The position numbers and the translations under genes are program-made. From Planctomycetota bacterium (GTDB taxonomy: Bacteria; Planctomycetota; UBA1135; UBA2386), in assembly GCA_003235605.1 (NCBI GenBank), contig QJVU01000650.1:1-18255 (forward strand): 18,255 nucleotides of DNA, given 5' to 3'. The notes below the pieces were generated by a model. It saw only the letters and a program-made list of their open reading frames with translations. It searched no databases and was not told where the DNA came from. Positions 1-8,390 of the stretch are shown one piece after another. How positions within the stretch are numbered: position 1 is the stretch's first letter; each line of letters begins with the position of its first letter.

Positions 1-681
1 ATGGCGGACGTGGACAGGATCCTCGCCATTGCCCAGGCCGCGGGAAAGCGGTTTCGCGGCCTGCACTTCTACGACGGCCACGTCCGGGACGTGGATCCGG
101 ATGCGCGGCGTAGGAAGACCGAGCCGCTCTACGCAGGGCTGCTCGAGGTCCACACTGCAGCGAAGGGCGCCGGCGTCGAGGTGCCGGAGCTGATCACCAG
201 CGGTACCCCCTCGTTCCCGATTGCCCTGGAGTTCGCCGGTTTCAAGGAGCTGGCCGAGGGCACCCGGCATCGGGTCTCGCCGGGCACCGTGGTCTACCAC
301 GACACGTTCTCGGCAGAGTGCCTGCCCGACCTGGACTTCAGGCCTGCGGCGCTGGTCCTGACCCGGGTGATCAGCCATCCGCAGCAGGGCGTGGTCACCT
401 GCGACGCCGGTTCCAAGTCGATTGCCGCCGAGGCCGGAGACCCCTGCTGTGTCGTGGTGGGGCATCCGGAGCTCGTTGCCCAGCGGCCCAGCGAGGAGCA
501 CCTGCCCTTCCGGGTGGAGCGGGGAGTCCCGCCCGAGCGGGGGGCGCCGCTGCTCCTGGTGCCGAAGCATGTGTGTCCCACGGTGAACCTGGCGCAGGAG
601 GCGCTGGTCCTGGAGGACGGGTCGGAACCGCGCGCAGTGCCGGTCTCGGCCCGGGCCCACGAGCTGTTCGTGGTAGAGTAG
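1..681 (+). CDS. Fold-type III PLP enzyme, D-threonine aldolase / D-serine dehydratase family (C-terminal part)
   Basis: The reading frame is open from the first base to a TAG stop at 679-681, giving 226 residues, whereas this family is usually about 370. The N-terminal part with the PLP lysine therefore lies left of the window, and the ATG at base 1 is probably an internal methionine. The visible part shows the end of the alanine-racemase-like barrel (LHFYDGH near residue 21, TSGTPSF near 66, SPGTVVYHDT near 93) and the C-terminal beta domain. The motif PKHVCPTVNL places His190 and Cys192 where D-serine dehydratases bind zinc; characterised D-threonine aldolases use a His/Asp pair there, so the His-x-Cys form leaves the exact reaction open. 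The expected role is cytosolic breakdown of a beta-hydroxy-D-amino acid (retro-aldol cleavage or dehydration). It lies 45 nt upstream of the next gene on the same strand. Family assignment is good; the substrate is unknown. Confidence 0.8.
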   Translation: MADVDRILAIAQAAGKRFRGLHFYDGHVRDVDPDARRRKTEPLYAGLLEVHTAAKGAGVEVPELITSGTPSFPIALEFAGFKELAEGTRHRVSPGTVVYHDTFSAECLPDLDFRPAALVLTRVISHPQQGVVTCDAGSKSIAAEAGDPCCVVVGHPELVAQRPSEEHLPFRVERGVPPERGAPLLLVPKHVCPTVNLAQEALVLEDGSEPRAVPVSARAHELFVVE

Positions 682-726
682 GGGCCGGCGACCGGGGGAA
701 CGAACACTCGCACCAGGAGGACCACG

Positions 727-3333
727 ATGAGGTCAGCTTTGACGTTGCTTGCGTTTGCGACTTGCAGCCTCCCACTGGATGCCCAGGTGCCGACCTTCTT
801 TGTTCGTGGGCGGGTGGTGGACGAAGACCACCGACCTCTCCGCGCCGTCAAGGTGAGCGTCGGTTTCAGTGGCAAGGGCAAGGAGTTGGGTGCCACGGAC
901 GCCGACGGCAGGTTTGCCGTCGTACTTCCGAACCACGATGACAACTCGATCTTCTCCCGGATGGCCGAGTACTTGGAGCTCGAAACCGACGGGCGGCTGT
1001 TGGCACGAATCATGGTTGGTCGCCGGAGCATCTACGGTTTCCGGCGCCGGAACCTGGGGGGCCAGGACCTGGGGACGGTTGTCTTGCCGAAGGGGAGGCC
1101 CATCCAGGTTCGGGTCAGGAAGGAAGGTGGCCGCCCCCTGGCGGGGGCCACCGTGATTGCGGACGAGCCCCTCCATGCCTCGTCGCTTCCGTTTCTGGGA
1201 ATGGGTTCCCGCGAGGTGATTCCCGACTACTTCAGCCGGGGGTCCACCGACGAGAAGGGTGCTGCGGTCGTCTACGGTCGTGGCGACGACGGGGTCACGG
1301 TGCTGATCGTTGCCGACGGCTACTACCGCAAGTATGTGCCCTTCTCGAGCCCGGGCATGCCCCTGGTGGTGGTCATGGAGGCGGGCGGATGGGTATCGGG
1401 GAAGGTCTTGGACCATCAGGGCAAGCCGGTGCGGGCCCTGCTGAGCTTGGTGTCCGAGGTGCAGCCGGCCAGCTCTTCCTACACGTGGACCCTGGCGGCA
1501 AGCGGCGAGAACAACTTCACGGCCGAGGACGGCAGCTTTCGCCTCAACCTGGAGTACCCCCACCGTTACCGCATATCCGCGAACCTCGTCATGGGTACGA
1601 GCCTCTATCACCATCCGTCAAAGAGGAGCGGAATCCTGACCGGCCCGCAGCAGGACGTGGTGATCCAGCTGGACAAGCCCAAGGGTGTCGACGGGGGCGT
1701 GGTGGTCGAGGTCATGGATACGGAGTCCGGCGAGCCGGTCGCGGGTTTTCGGGCAGCAGCTTTCTGGCAGGACTTCCAACACGTGAACCAGGTGTGGCTG
1801 GAATCACAGTTCGAAGGCTCGGCGCTCACCGCACATGAGAAGGGCAAGATCCTGCTTCCGCCCCCGCCGACGGGCAGCCAACTCAGGGGCGGCGTGATGA
1901 TCAAGGCCGCTGGCTATGCCACCAGGTTGGTCAAGGACGTGGACTGGGAGGACGACAAGCCGGTGAAGGTGAAGGTCGGACTCAGCAAGGAGCTGCCTCT
2001 CGAGGGCGTCGTCCTGGACGAGAAGACCGGCAAGCCCGTGGCCGGTGCCCTGGTCTGGGCGATGCAGAAGCAGCAGAACACGAATGTCTACTATCCCGGC
2101 ATCGAACAGCACCCGGGGGCGGTGCTCACCGATGACAAGGGTGGCTTTCGCATACGGGGTCTCAGCAAGGGGGAGTACGAGGTGCAAGCCAGCCACTCCG
2201 ACCGTCCGGACCCGAAGCCAAGGAGCGTCACGCTCAAGGCCGACGCGCCCCTGGAGCCCCTTACATTGAAGATGTCCCCGGGCTTTCGCTATGCCGGGAA
2301 GATCAAGGGTGGCCAGCAGCGGCCGGGATGGCGGCTGAGGCTGGTGGCCAAGCAGGACGCAGACCCCCGCATGGGGTTTCTGGGTGCCATGTCCTGGGGT
2401 GCCAAGAGCATGAGAGACGCCGCGATTGCCGCGGACGGGACCTTTGCTTTCGCGGGGCTCCCCGGAGGTGACTACACCGTGTACCTGGTGGTGCCACGCC
2501 TTGGCGGAGCCGCCATGCAGATGGGGCTCCCTGGGGAGATCGAGATCGAAGGGGACAAGGAGGGTATCGAGGTGGACTTGACTAAAGGGCTACCGGGGCG
2601 CCTCGAAGGGAGGGTGGTGGTCAACGGCGTTCCGGTGCCTCTCGGGAGGATGGTGTTGCTGGCCGAAGAAGTGGGCGGCGCACAAGCCGAACTCCACGTG
2701 TTCTTCTTGTCTGGAGGCGGGACTTCCATGAACGGCCCCAGAGCCACGGTTCGACGGGATGGGACCTTCGACCTGGGGCTTGCCCCGGGCAAGTATCGAC
2801 TCCGGGTGGTGGACGCGGAGACCAGCGTCATCCTGTGGCAGGACACCGAGGAGCTCGAGGTGGCGGCCGGCAAGACCAGCCGGCAGGAGATCGCTGTGGA
2901 CCTCGTGCTGGTGCGGGTGCGGCTCGAGCCCAAGGCGGAGGGCGGGAAGGTCGTTGCCGCGCACCTGGGGGTGCAGGTCGACTGGCCGAAGCCTGCGCAG
3001 GCCCGCTTCGGCGGGGTGATGGTCGCGGAGAGCGGCACCGCGAGCCTCGGTGGTCCGGGCCTGCCCCTTGCCGCCGGCCAGAGCGAGATCGATCTCTACC
3101 TTCCGCCGCGGGACACGATCCTGCGCGTGCAGTCCAATGCCCGGAGCCTCGGGCCAGCGCCTCAGCAGGACAAGCAGCCGACCCTGGCCGAGCACGAGCT
3201 CACGCCTGAAGTGGGTAAGCCTGTCCGCATCCAGATCGAGGTCCCGCCGCCACCAGAGATCGAGGATTCGGAGGAGAGGGACCCGGCGCCCGCGGGACAG
3301 GTCCGGCGAGCCATCCAGATCCGGAAGGGCTAG
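727..3333 (+). CDS. Secreted multi-domain protein with repeated carboxypeptidase-regulatory-like domains
   Basis: The start ATG at 727 is preceded by an AGGAGG ribosome site at 715-720 with 6-nt spacing. Residues 1-20 form a signal peptide ending in DAQ. The remaining 850 or so residues are a string of Ig-like beta-sandwich units of the carboxypeptidase-regulatory / CnaB-like type. Each opens with a pattern like G-x-V-x-D-x-x-G-x-P-V-x-G-A and closes with D-G-x-F-x-(I/L)-x-x-L-x-x-G-x-Y. Clear copies lie near residues 24-70, 124-185, 220-285, 425-493, 520-590 and 625-697; the ends around 325-345 and 725-830 are weaker. No catalytic motif, sorting signal or C-terminal membrane helix is visible, and the tail is rich in Pro and Glu. 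It is probably an extracytoplasmic structural, adhesion or carbohydrate-interacting protein. Its function is not recognisable from sequence, and no neighbour points to a pathway. Confidence 0.85.
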   Translation: MRSALTLLAFATCSLPLDAQVPTFFVRGRVVDEDHRPLRAVKVSVGFSGKGKELGATDADGRFAVVLPNHDDNSIFSRMAEYLELETDGRLLARIMVGRRSIYGFRRRNLGGQDLGTVVLPKGRPIQVRVRKEGGRPLAGATVIADEPLHASSLPFLGMGSREVIPDYFSRGSTDEKGAAVVYGRGDDGVTVLIVADGYYRKYVPFSSPGMPLVVVMEAGGWVSGKVLDHQGKPVRALLSLVSEVQPASSSYTWTLAASGENNFTAEDGSFRLNLEYPHRYRISANLVMGTSLYHHPSKRSGILTGPQQDVVIQLDKPKGVDGGVVVEVMDTESGEPVAGFRAAAFWQDFQHVNQVWLESQFEGSALTAHEKGKILLPPPPTGSQLRGGVMIKAAGYATRLVKDVDWEDDKPVKVKVGLSKELPLEGVVLDEKTGKPVAGALVWAMQKQQNTNVYYPGIEQHPGAVLTDDKGGFRIRGLSKGEYEVQASHSDRPDPKPRSVTLKADAPLEPLTLKMSPGFRYAGKIKGGQQRPGWRLRLVAKQDADPRMGFLGAMSWGAKSMRDAAIAADGTFAFAGLPGGDYTVYLVVPRLGGAAMQMGLPGEIEIEGDKEGIEVDLTKGLPGRLEGRVVVNGVPVPLGRMVLLAEEVGGAQAELHVFFLSGGGTSMNGPRATVRRDGTFDLGLAPGKYRLRVVDAETSVILWQDTEELEVAAGKTSRQEIAVDLVLVRVRLEPKAEGGKVVAAHLGVQVDWPKPAQARFGGVMVAESGTASLGGPGLPLAAGQSEIDLYLPPRDTILRVQSNARSLGPAPQQDKQPTLAEHELTPEVGKPVRIQIEVPPPPEIEDSEERDPAPAGQVRRAIQIRKG

Positions 3334-3389
3334 GAGCATCCGTCTCGCTGCTTGAATCCCAGGCCGATCACCATCACCATCGCAACGCC

Positions 3390-4823
3390 ATGACCCTCGA
3401 CACCAACAAGACCAAGACGTTCGTCAACGACATCTGGGACAAGAGCATCGTTCCCCAGCTCGTGGACTACATTGCCATCCCCGCCAAGTCTCCGGCGTTC
3501 GATCCCGAATGGGAGAAACACGGCCACATCCAGAAGGCGGTGGACCAGATCGCCGCCTGGTGCAAGGAGCAGCCCATCGAGGGCCTCACCGTGGAGGTGG
3601 TCAAGCTCGAGGGTCGCACGCCGCTGATCTACATGGAGATCCCGGGGGAGACCGATGCCAGGACCGGCGAGACGGTGTTGCTCTACGGGCACCTGGACAA
3701 GCAGCCGGAGATGGTGGGCTGGTTCGACGACCTGGGGCCGTGGAAGCCCGTGCTGAAGGGTGACAAGCTCTATGGTCGCGGCGGTGCCGATGACGGCTAC
3801 GCAGCCTTTGCTTCCCTCACCGCGATCCGCGCCCTCAAGGAGCAGGGGGGCAAGCATGCCCGCTGCGTAGTGGTCATCGAGGGCTGCGAGGAAAGCGGCA
3901 GCTACGACCTGCCCCACTACATCGACCATCTCGCCGACCGTATCGGCAACGTCAGCCTGGTGATCTGCCTGGACTCCGGCTGCGGCAACTACGACCAGCT
4001 CTGGTGCACGACCTCCCTGCGTGGCGTCCTCACCGGTGACCTGAGGATCGAGGTCCTGAAGGAGGGGGTGCACTCGGGAGATGCCAGCGGCATCGTGCCC
4101 AGCAGCTTCCGGGTCCTGCGTCACCTTCTCAGCCGCCTCGAGGACGAGGAGACCGGTGAGATCATCCCCGCCCAGTTCCATTGCGAGATCCCGAAACAGC
4201 GGGTCGAGCAGGCCGCGGTTTCGGCGAAGGTGCTTGGCCCGTACATCCACCAGCGTTTCCCCTGGCCCAACGGCAGTGGCGCGGTAACCCGCGACGACAA
4301 GCAACTGGTCCTGAACCGGACCTGGAAGCCCTACCTGGAGGTGACCGGCGCCGAGGGCCTCCCGGACCTGCACTCCGCGGGCAACGTCATGCGTCCCTAT
4401 ACCTCGGTGAAGCTCTCCCTGAGGTTGCCCCCGCTGGTGAATGCGGACACCGCCACCAAGCAGCTGAAGACGCTCCTGGAGAAGGACCCGCCCCACGGGG
4501 CCCATGTCACCTTCAGGCCGGAGCAGGGCGCAGGTGGCTGGAATGCCCCGGAGTTCGCCAGCTGGCTCCTGGAGTCGGCGGAGAACGCCTCCCAGGCCTA
4601 CTTCGATCGTCCCGCGTGCTACATGGGCGAAGGAGGAACGATTCCATTCATGGGCATGTTGGGGGAGAAGTTCCCCAAGGCCCAGTTCTTCATCACCGGC
4701 GTCCTGGGCCCCCAGTCCAATGCCCACGGTCCCAACGAGTTCCTGCACATCCCCATGGGCAAGAAGCTCACCTGCTGCGTGGCGCAGATGATCCAGGACC
4801 ACCTTGCGGTGGCCAAGGCGTGA
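3390..4823 (+). CDS. M20 family metallopeptidase (CNDP-like dipeptidase)
   Basis: This is a 477-residue di-zinc peptidase without a signal peptide, so probably cytosolic. All M20 metal and catalytic positions can be seen: His101 and catalytic Asp103 in GHLD, bridging Asp134 in YGRGGADDG, catalytic Glu167 and ligand Glu168 in EGCEESG, Asp195 in CLDSG, and His446 in NAHGPNE. His228 in VHSG matches the histidine that lies in the lid/dimerisation domain of cytosolic dipeptidases. The length and the GxxDDxGPW insert near residue 110 fit the carnosinase-like (CNDP) branch rather than ArgE/DapE deacylases. The expected role is hydrolysis of dipeptides or small peptides for amino-acid recycling. The start at 3390 lacks a strong ribosome site, but no better start precedes the conserved region. 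Its stop overlaps the GTG of the next protease gene by 4 nt, which suggests translational coupling. Confidence 0.92.
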   Translation: MTLDTNKTKTFVNDIWDKSIVPQLVDYIAIPAKSPAFDPEWEKHGHIQKAVDQIAAWCKEQPIEGLTVEVVKLEGRTPLIYMEIPGETDARTGETVLLYGHLDKQPEMVGWFDDLGPWKPVLKGDKLYGRGGADDGYAAFASLTAIRALKEQGGKHARCVVVIEGCEESGSYDLPHYIDHLADRIGNVSLVICLDSGCGNYDQLWCTTSLRGVLTGDLRIEVLKEGVHSGDASGIVPSSFRVLRHLLSRLEDEETGEIIPAQFHCEIPKQRVEQAAVSAKVLGPYIHQRFPWPNGSGAVTRDDKQLVLNRTWKPYLEVTGAEGLPDLHSAGNVMRPYTSVKLSLRLPPLVNADTATKQLKTLLEKDPPHGAHVTFRPEQGAGGWNAPEFASWLLESAENASQAYFDRPACYMGEGGTIPFMGMLGEKFPKAQFFITGVLGPQSNAHGPNEFLHIPMGKKLTCCVAQMIQDHLAVAKA

Positions 4824-5737
4824 GGCTGAGGACCTGGGCGACTGCCAGCTTGGGACTGGTCGTGCCTGCCTGTTCCCATGCCCAGGAAACCAACCCCCGG
4901 TCCAGGCCAGGATCTCCCACGGTGGCCGAGCTCCGGCAGGCAATCCAGAAGCTCGTCCCCCTGCACAGGAAGCTGGGCAAGCCCGGGCCGGGGGACTGGC
5001 TCATGCGCCATGCCGAGCGGGGCCAGACCTTCGACGAGTACCTCGGGTCCCACCCGGTGCTGCCGCGGGGCAGGCGCGACACCATCTACATCCAACCCCT
5101 GGGAGAGATGGACGAGGTGCGCAGGAGGATTGTCGGTCTCAGCGCGGAGTACATGGCGCTCTACTTCGGTTGCGCCGTGAAGGTCCAGAAGCCTCTCCCG
5201 ACGAAGGTCATCCCGGCGTCGGCCCGGCGCCGCCACGGCGGCAAAGAGCAGATCCTCACAACCCATGTCCTCGACGAGGTGCTGAAGCCGCGCCTTCCCG
5301 AGAACGGTGCTGCTCTCCTGGCGTTCACTGCGGTGGATCTCTGGCCTGGCAAGGGCTGGAACTTCGTGTTCGGCCAGGCCTCCCTGTGGGAGCGGGTGGG
5401 GGTGTGGTCCATCGCACGCAACGGTGACCCCAACGGCGGCGAGGAAGCGTTCCGGCTGTGCCTTCTGCGGACGCTGAAGACCGCCACCCACGAGACCGGC
5501 CACATGTTCTCGATGCCGCACTGCATCGCCTACGAGTGCAACCAGTGCGGCAGCAACAGCCGCGCGGAATCCGACCGGCGGCCGCTTGCCCTCTGTCCAG
5601 AGTGCATGGCAAAGGTCTGCTGGGCAAGCGGCAACGATCCGGCCAGACGCTATCTCGCGCTCGCGGGGTTCTGCAAGCAGCAGGGCCTCACCGAAGAACA
5701 GGCATTCTTCACCAAGTCGGCGGCGGCGCTCCGCTAG
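4820..5737 (+). CDS. Archaemetzincin-type (M54) zinc metalloprotease, predicted secreted
   Basis: This 305-residue protein matches the archaemetzincin (AMZ) family. It has the zinc site HETGHMFSMPHC (His224, Glu225, His228, His234, Cys235), then Cys240, and a structural CPEC pair (Cys259, Cys262) after GSN...DRRPLALC, as in vertebrate AMZ2. The upstream family signature WNFVFGQASL begins at Trp180. Two usual residues differ: the Gly three residues after the second zinc His is Ser231, and the Met of the C-x-M element is Gln242. I place the start at GTG 4820, overlapping the M20 stop in a GTGA, because this gives a hydrophobic leader (residues 1-22, ending SHAQ). Cys18 in VVPAC could alternatively be a lipoprotein site. 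The open frame continues upstream, but only as a shadow of the M20 gene. Known family members are mostly cytosolic, so a secretion signal is notable. The substrate is unknown. Confidence 0.88.
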   Translation: MRLRTWATASLGLVVPACSHAQETNPRSRPGSPTVAELRQAIQKLVPLHRKLGKPGPGDWLMRHAERGQTFDEYLGSHPVLPRGRRDTIYIQPLGEMDEVRRRIVGLSAEYMALYFGCAVKVQKPLPTKVIPASARRRHGGKEQILTTHVLDEVLKPRLPENGAALLAFTAVDLWPGKGWNFVFGQASLWERVGVWSIARNGDPNGGEEAFRLCLLRTLKTATHETGHMFSMPHCIAYECNQCGSNSRAESDRRPLALCPECMAKVCWASGNDPARRYLALAGFCKQQGLTEEQAFFTKSAAALR

Positions 5738-5740
5738 AGC

Positions 5741-6694
5741 CTAGCGCCAGGGCGAGGCCCGGCGTGGAATCTCGCCGGCGGCCCGTCCGCGCTTGATCAT
5801 CTCGTCCACGGCCTTCTTGCCGACCTTGCCCAGGTCCTTGGAGTACTCGTTGACGTACAGGGCGATGTGTTGGCGGCACACCTCCTCGCTCAGCTCTTGC
5901 GCATTGGCAAGGATGTAGTCCCAGCCGTCGTCGTGGGCGAAGGCGTGTTCGACCGACCTGCGCACGCCGTCCTCGATCCGTTGGATCATCTCCTTGCCCA
6001 GGTCCCGGCGGGCGGCGATCACCGCCAACGGCAGAGGCAGGCCCGTGGCCTCTTCCCAGATTTCCCCCAGGTCCTGGACCATGATCAGACCGTTCTGCCG
6101 GTAGGTGAACCGGCTCTCGTGGATGATCACACCGGCATCCACCTCCCGGGCAGTGACGGCCGTCATGATCTCGTGGAATGGCATGGGCACCGTCTTGACG
6201 CTCCTGGGGCCGAAGATTCTCAGCAGCAGCGCTGCGGTGGTGTGTTCTCCGGGAACCGCCACCTGCAGTCCGTCCAGGTCCTCGAGAATGCTGATGTCCC
6301 CGCGCAGGACGTTGCGCACGACCAGGGGACCGCAGCCGCGGCCCAAGGCGGCCCCCGCAGACAGCGCCGTGTAGTCGTCGGCTACCCGGGCGAGGGCGGG
6401 AATGCTCAGCTTGGTGACCACCAGGGGCCGGGCCTGCTGGCCGAGGGCTCTCTTCGGCCTGCGCGCGTGCGGTTCGCTCGGATCGACGCCCAGGGCACGC
6501 CGGTTCAACTCCTGGATGTCGAGCAGCTCCGGAGCGAAGGAGACGTCCTCCACCTCCACCTTGCCGGTGACCAGGGCCTGCAGCATGAAGGTATCGTTGG
6601 GACACGGTGAGAAGCCCAGGCCCAGGGTGCGCGCGCCGGACTGCCGGATCGGTGCCTTCTTCCTGGCTGGCCTGGCCCTCTTCTGTCCGGCCAT
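5741..6694 (-). CDS. mqnD: 1,4-dihydroxy-6-naphthoate synthase (futalosine pathway of menaquinone synthesis)
   Basis: This 317-residue protein has a periplasmic-binding-protein-like fold and carries the MqnD signature SPCPNDTF (residues 29-36), HTTAALLL (151-158) and GVIIHESRFTY with His182 and Glu183. MqnD converts cyclic dehypoxanthinyl futalosine to 1,4-dihydroxy-6-naphthoate in the cytosol. It begins 1 nt after the mqnB stop on the same strand, so the two are probably one transcript. It ends 3 nt from the archaemetzincin stop in a convergent arrangement. Compared with typical members it has a basic N-terminal extension of about 22 residues (rich in Lys/Arg) and an extra Arg-rich stretch near residues 72-90. 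No alternative start that would remove the extension is obvious. MqnA, MqnC and MqnE are not in the window. Confidence 0.94.
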   Translation of the reverse strand: MAGQKRARPARKKAPIRQSGARTLGLGFSPCPNDTFMLQALVTGKVEVEDVSFAPELLDIQELNRRALGVDPSEPHARRPKRALGQQARPLVVTKLSIPALARVADDYTALSAGAALGRGCGPLVVRNVLRGDISILEDLDGLQVAVPGEHTTAALLLRIFGPRSVKTVPMPFHEIMTAVTAREVDAGVIIHESRFTYRQNGLIMVQDLGEIWEEATGLPLPLAVIAARRDLGKEMIQRIEDGVRRSVEHAFAHDDGWDYILANAQELSEEVCRQHIALYVNEYSKDLGKVGKKAVDEMIKRGRAAGEIPRRASPWR

Positions 6695-6695
6695 T

Positions 6696-7322
6696 TCAGA
6701 GCCAGCCCTTCTCCACGAGCTTCATGGTAGTCGCCTGGAGTCTGGCGATGGCGCGCGGCAGATCCATGCCGCTGGCGCGCCGGTCGCCGGTGTGGTTGCT
6801 CACACAACGCAGCTGCACCAGCGGTACACCCAGGCGCTCGCACGCCGCTGCGACGGCAGCTCCCTCCATGGTCTCGACGTCAGCTCCCGTTCGTGCATGG
6901 ACCTGGCGAGAACGGCTGTCGGTGCCGCTGCAGGTGCTCACCGTCGCCCCTCGGACGACGCGCACACCGAGGAGCTCCGCCGCCTTGGCGGTGAACCGTC
7001 GGTCCATCTGGAAGGGCCCGATCGTCCCCAACTCCATCTTGTCCAGGTCCAAGAAGCCCTCGTCTGTCTCCAGGCCCTCATCTGCCAGGATGTCGCGGCC
7101 CACCATGCACAGATCTCCGACCTCGAGGGATGGGTCCGCCTCCGGATAGGCGCCACAGACTCCGAACAGACACATCATGTCCACCTGCGGGCCCTTGCAC
7201 AGGCGCTCCGTCACGGCCACCGCGCTCGCAGTCTTGCCGACGCCGACCAGGAGCCCCTCGGGGAGTCGGTTGGCGACAGAGTCACCCTCGGCTGCAGCAG
7301 CATATGCATAGAGGACGTGCAC
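6696..7322 (-). CDS. mqnB: Futalosine hydrolase
   Basis: This 208-residue protein belongs to the nucleoside phosphorylase-like superfamily. Motifs expected of MqnB are present: GVGKTAS (residues 27-33), FGVCGAYP (53-60), VETMEGAA (149-156, with catalytic-site Glu150 and Glu153) and SNHTGDR (175-181, with Asp180 in the usual base-recognising position). It removes hypoxanthine from futalosine to give dehypoxanthine futalosine, feeding the branch that ends in MqnD, whose gene follows after 1 nt. The start is a GTG at 7322-7320. No Shine-Dalgarno sequence is visible upstream, while a TATAGT hexamer ends 8 nt before the GTG, so the message may be nearly leaderless. The gene is divergent from the first TraB/GumN gene across only 38 nt. 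Confidence 0.93.
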   Translation of the reverse strand: MHVLYAYAAAAEGDSVANRLPEGLLVGVGKTASAVAVTERLCKGPQVDMMCLFGVCGAYPEADPSLEVGDLCMVGRDILADEGLETDEGFLDLDKMELGTIGPFQMDRRFTAKAAELLGVRVVRGATVSTCSGTDSRSRQVHARTGADVETMEGAAVAAACERLGVPLVQLRCVSNHTGDRRASGMDLPRAIARLQATTMKLVEKGWL

Positions 7323-7330
7323 GGCGGGCT

Positions 7331-7336
7331 ACTATA
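7331..7336 (-). promoter_or_regulatory. Possible -10 element of mqnB-mqnD (TATAGT)
   Basis: On the minus strand TATAGT lies 8 nt before the GTG of mqnB, and no ribosome site lies between them. A transcript starting the usual 6-8 nt after such a hexamer would begin at or next to the start codon. No good -35 hexamer is visible at the expected distance, inside the ribosome-site region of the divergent gene. The plus strand of the same spot reads TACTAT (7330-7335) and could equally serve the divergent gene. Confidence 0.3.
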
Positions 7337-7360
7337 GGGAGCCACGAGAGGAGAAGCAGC

Positions 7361-8389
7361 ATGTCGATCGACCCGTTCCCGAAGCGCCTGGCGCGAGTCC
7401 TCGTACCGCTCTGTCTGCTCGCGGTCTTGCCCGCCCAGGCGACCAAGCAGGTCACAGCCACCAAGCATCCGTTCCTGTGGCGGATCGACGGCAAGGGGGA
7501 CAAGGGGGAGGAGACCTCTGCCGTCAAGTCATGGCTCTACGGGACCATGCACCTGGGGGATGAAAAGCTGGTCGCCCTGCCCGACTCGGTGGAGAAGGTC
7601 CTGGATTCCGTGGACGCGGTCTATTGCGAGCTGGAGATGGACCAGATGCAGAAGCAGCAGCAGAAGCTGATGCTGAAGATGCTCCTGCCCCAGGGCCAGA
7701 CCTTGGAGGATCGCCTGCCGAAGACGACCTACAAGCGGCTCTCGGACTATGTGACCAAGGTGGGTGGCAGCATGGTCGCGATGCAACGCATGCAGGTCTG
7801 GGCGGTGAGCCTGAACCTCTCCGTGATGGATGCCATGAAGGAGAAGATGACGAAGTCCCTGGACATGATGCTCTACAAGGACGCCAAGTCGGAGGGCATC
7901 GAGGTTGGGGGCCTGGAGACTCTGGACGAGCAGCTCACCGCGCTGGCAGACATGCCGGAGGAGGACCACATCCGGATGCTGGACCAGTCCCTCGCGTACA
8001 TGGAGAAGCTGGCGGCCAAGGGGGAGAGCTGGCTGCGCAAGATACAGGCGGTCTATCTGACCGGAGACGAGGACAAGCTGGTTGCGGTCTCCCACGAATC
8101 CATGGGCGAGGACAAGGTGCTCATGGAGCGTTTCATGAAGCCTTTGGTGACCGACCGCAACGTGCGGATGGCGGACCGCATGGCCAAGATGATGGCGGAG
8201 AACCCGCGGAAGTCCTACCTGTTCGCGGTGGGTGCCCTGCACTGCCCGGGGAAAGACGGGATCGTCGAGCTGTTGGGGAGGAAGGGCTACAGGATCACGA
8301 GGATCGCCGCACCCAGGAAAGAGATGCAGACGCCGCGACCTGGGGAGCCCGAGAAAGCCCGGCGCAAGCTGGAGCGGGTGAGGCGGTAG
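7361..8389 (+). CDS. TraB/GumN family protein, copy 1, exported
   Basis: The ATG at 7361 follows GAGAGGAGAA (an AGGAG-type ribosome site at about 7348-7355), giving 342 residues with a signal peptide (about 1-26, ending LPAQA). The frame is open further upstream, but that part overlaps mqnB and has no family similarity. TraB/GumN hallmarks are visible: SWLYGTMHLGD with His64, VYCE with Glu90, EVGGLETLDEQ with Glu186, TDRNVRM with Asp265, and FAVGALH with His294. The paired GxxH motifs and glutamates resemble the TIKI/TraB superfamily, some of whose eukaryotic members act as metalloproteases. Most bacterial members are uncharacterised, so a peptidase role is only a possibility. The C-terminus is a basic tail. 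The next gene starts 1 nt after this stop and is a paralogue. Confidence 0.88.
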   Translation: MSIDPFPKRLARVLVPLCLLAVLPAQATKQVTATKHPFLWRIDGKGDKGEETSAVKSWLYGTMHLGDEKLVALPDSVEKVLDSVDAVYCELEMDQMQKQQQKLMLKMLLPQGQTLEDRLPKTTYKRLSDYVTKVGGSMVAMQRMQVWAVSLNLSVMDAMKEKMTKSLDMMLYKDAKSEGIEVGGLETLDEQLTALADMPEEDHIRMLDQSLAYMEKLAAKGESWLRKIQAVYLTGDEDKLVAVSHESMGEDKVLMERFMKPLVTDRNVRMADRMAKMMAENPRKSYLFAVGALHCPGKDGIVELLGRKGYRITRIAAPRKEMQTPRPGEPEKARRKLERVRR

Positions 8390-8390
8390 G

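Noticed and set aside
3330..4943. 537-codon minus-strand open frame opposite the M20 gene
   Set aside because: Shadow of the M20 frame, whose metal ligands are all present.
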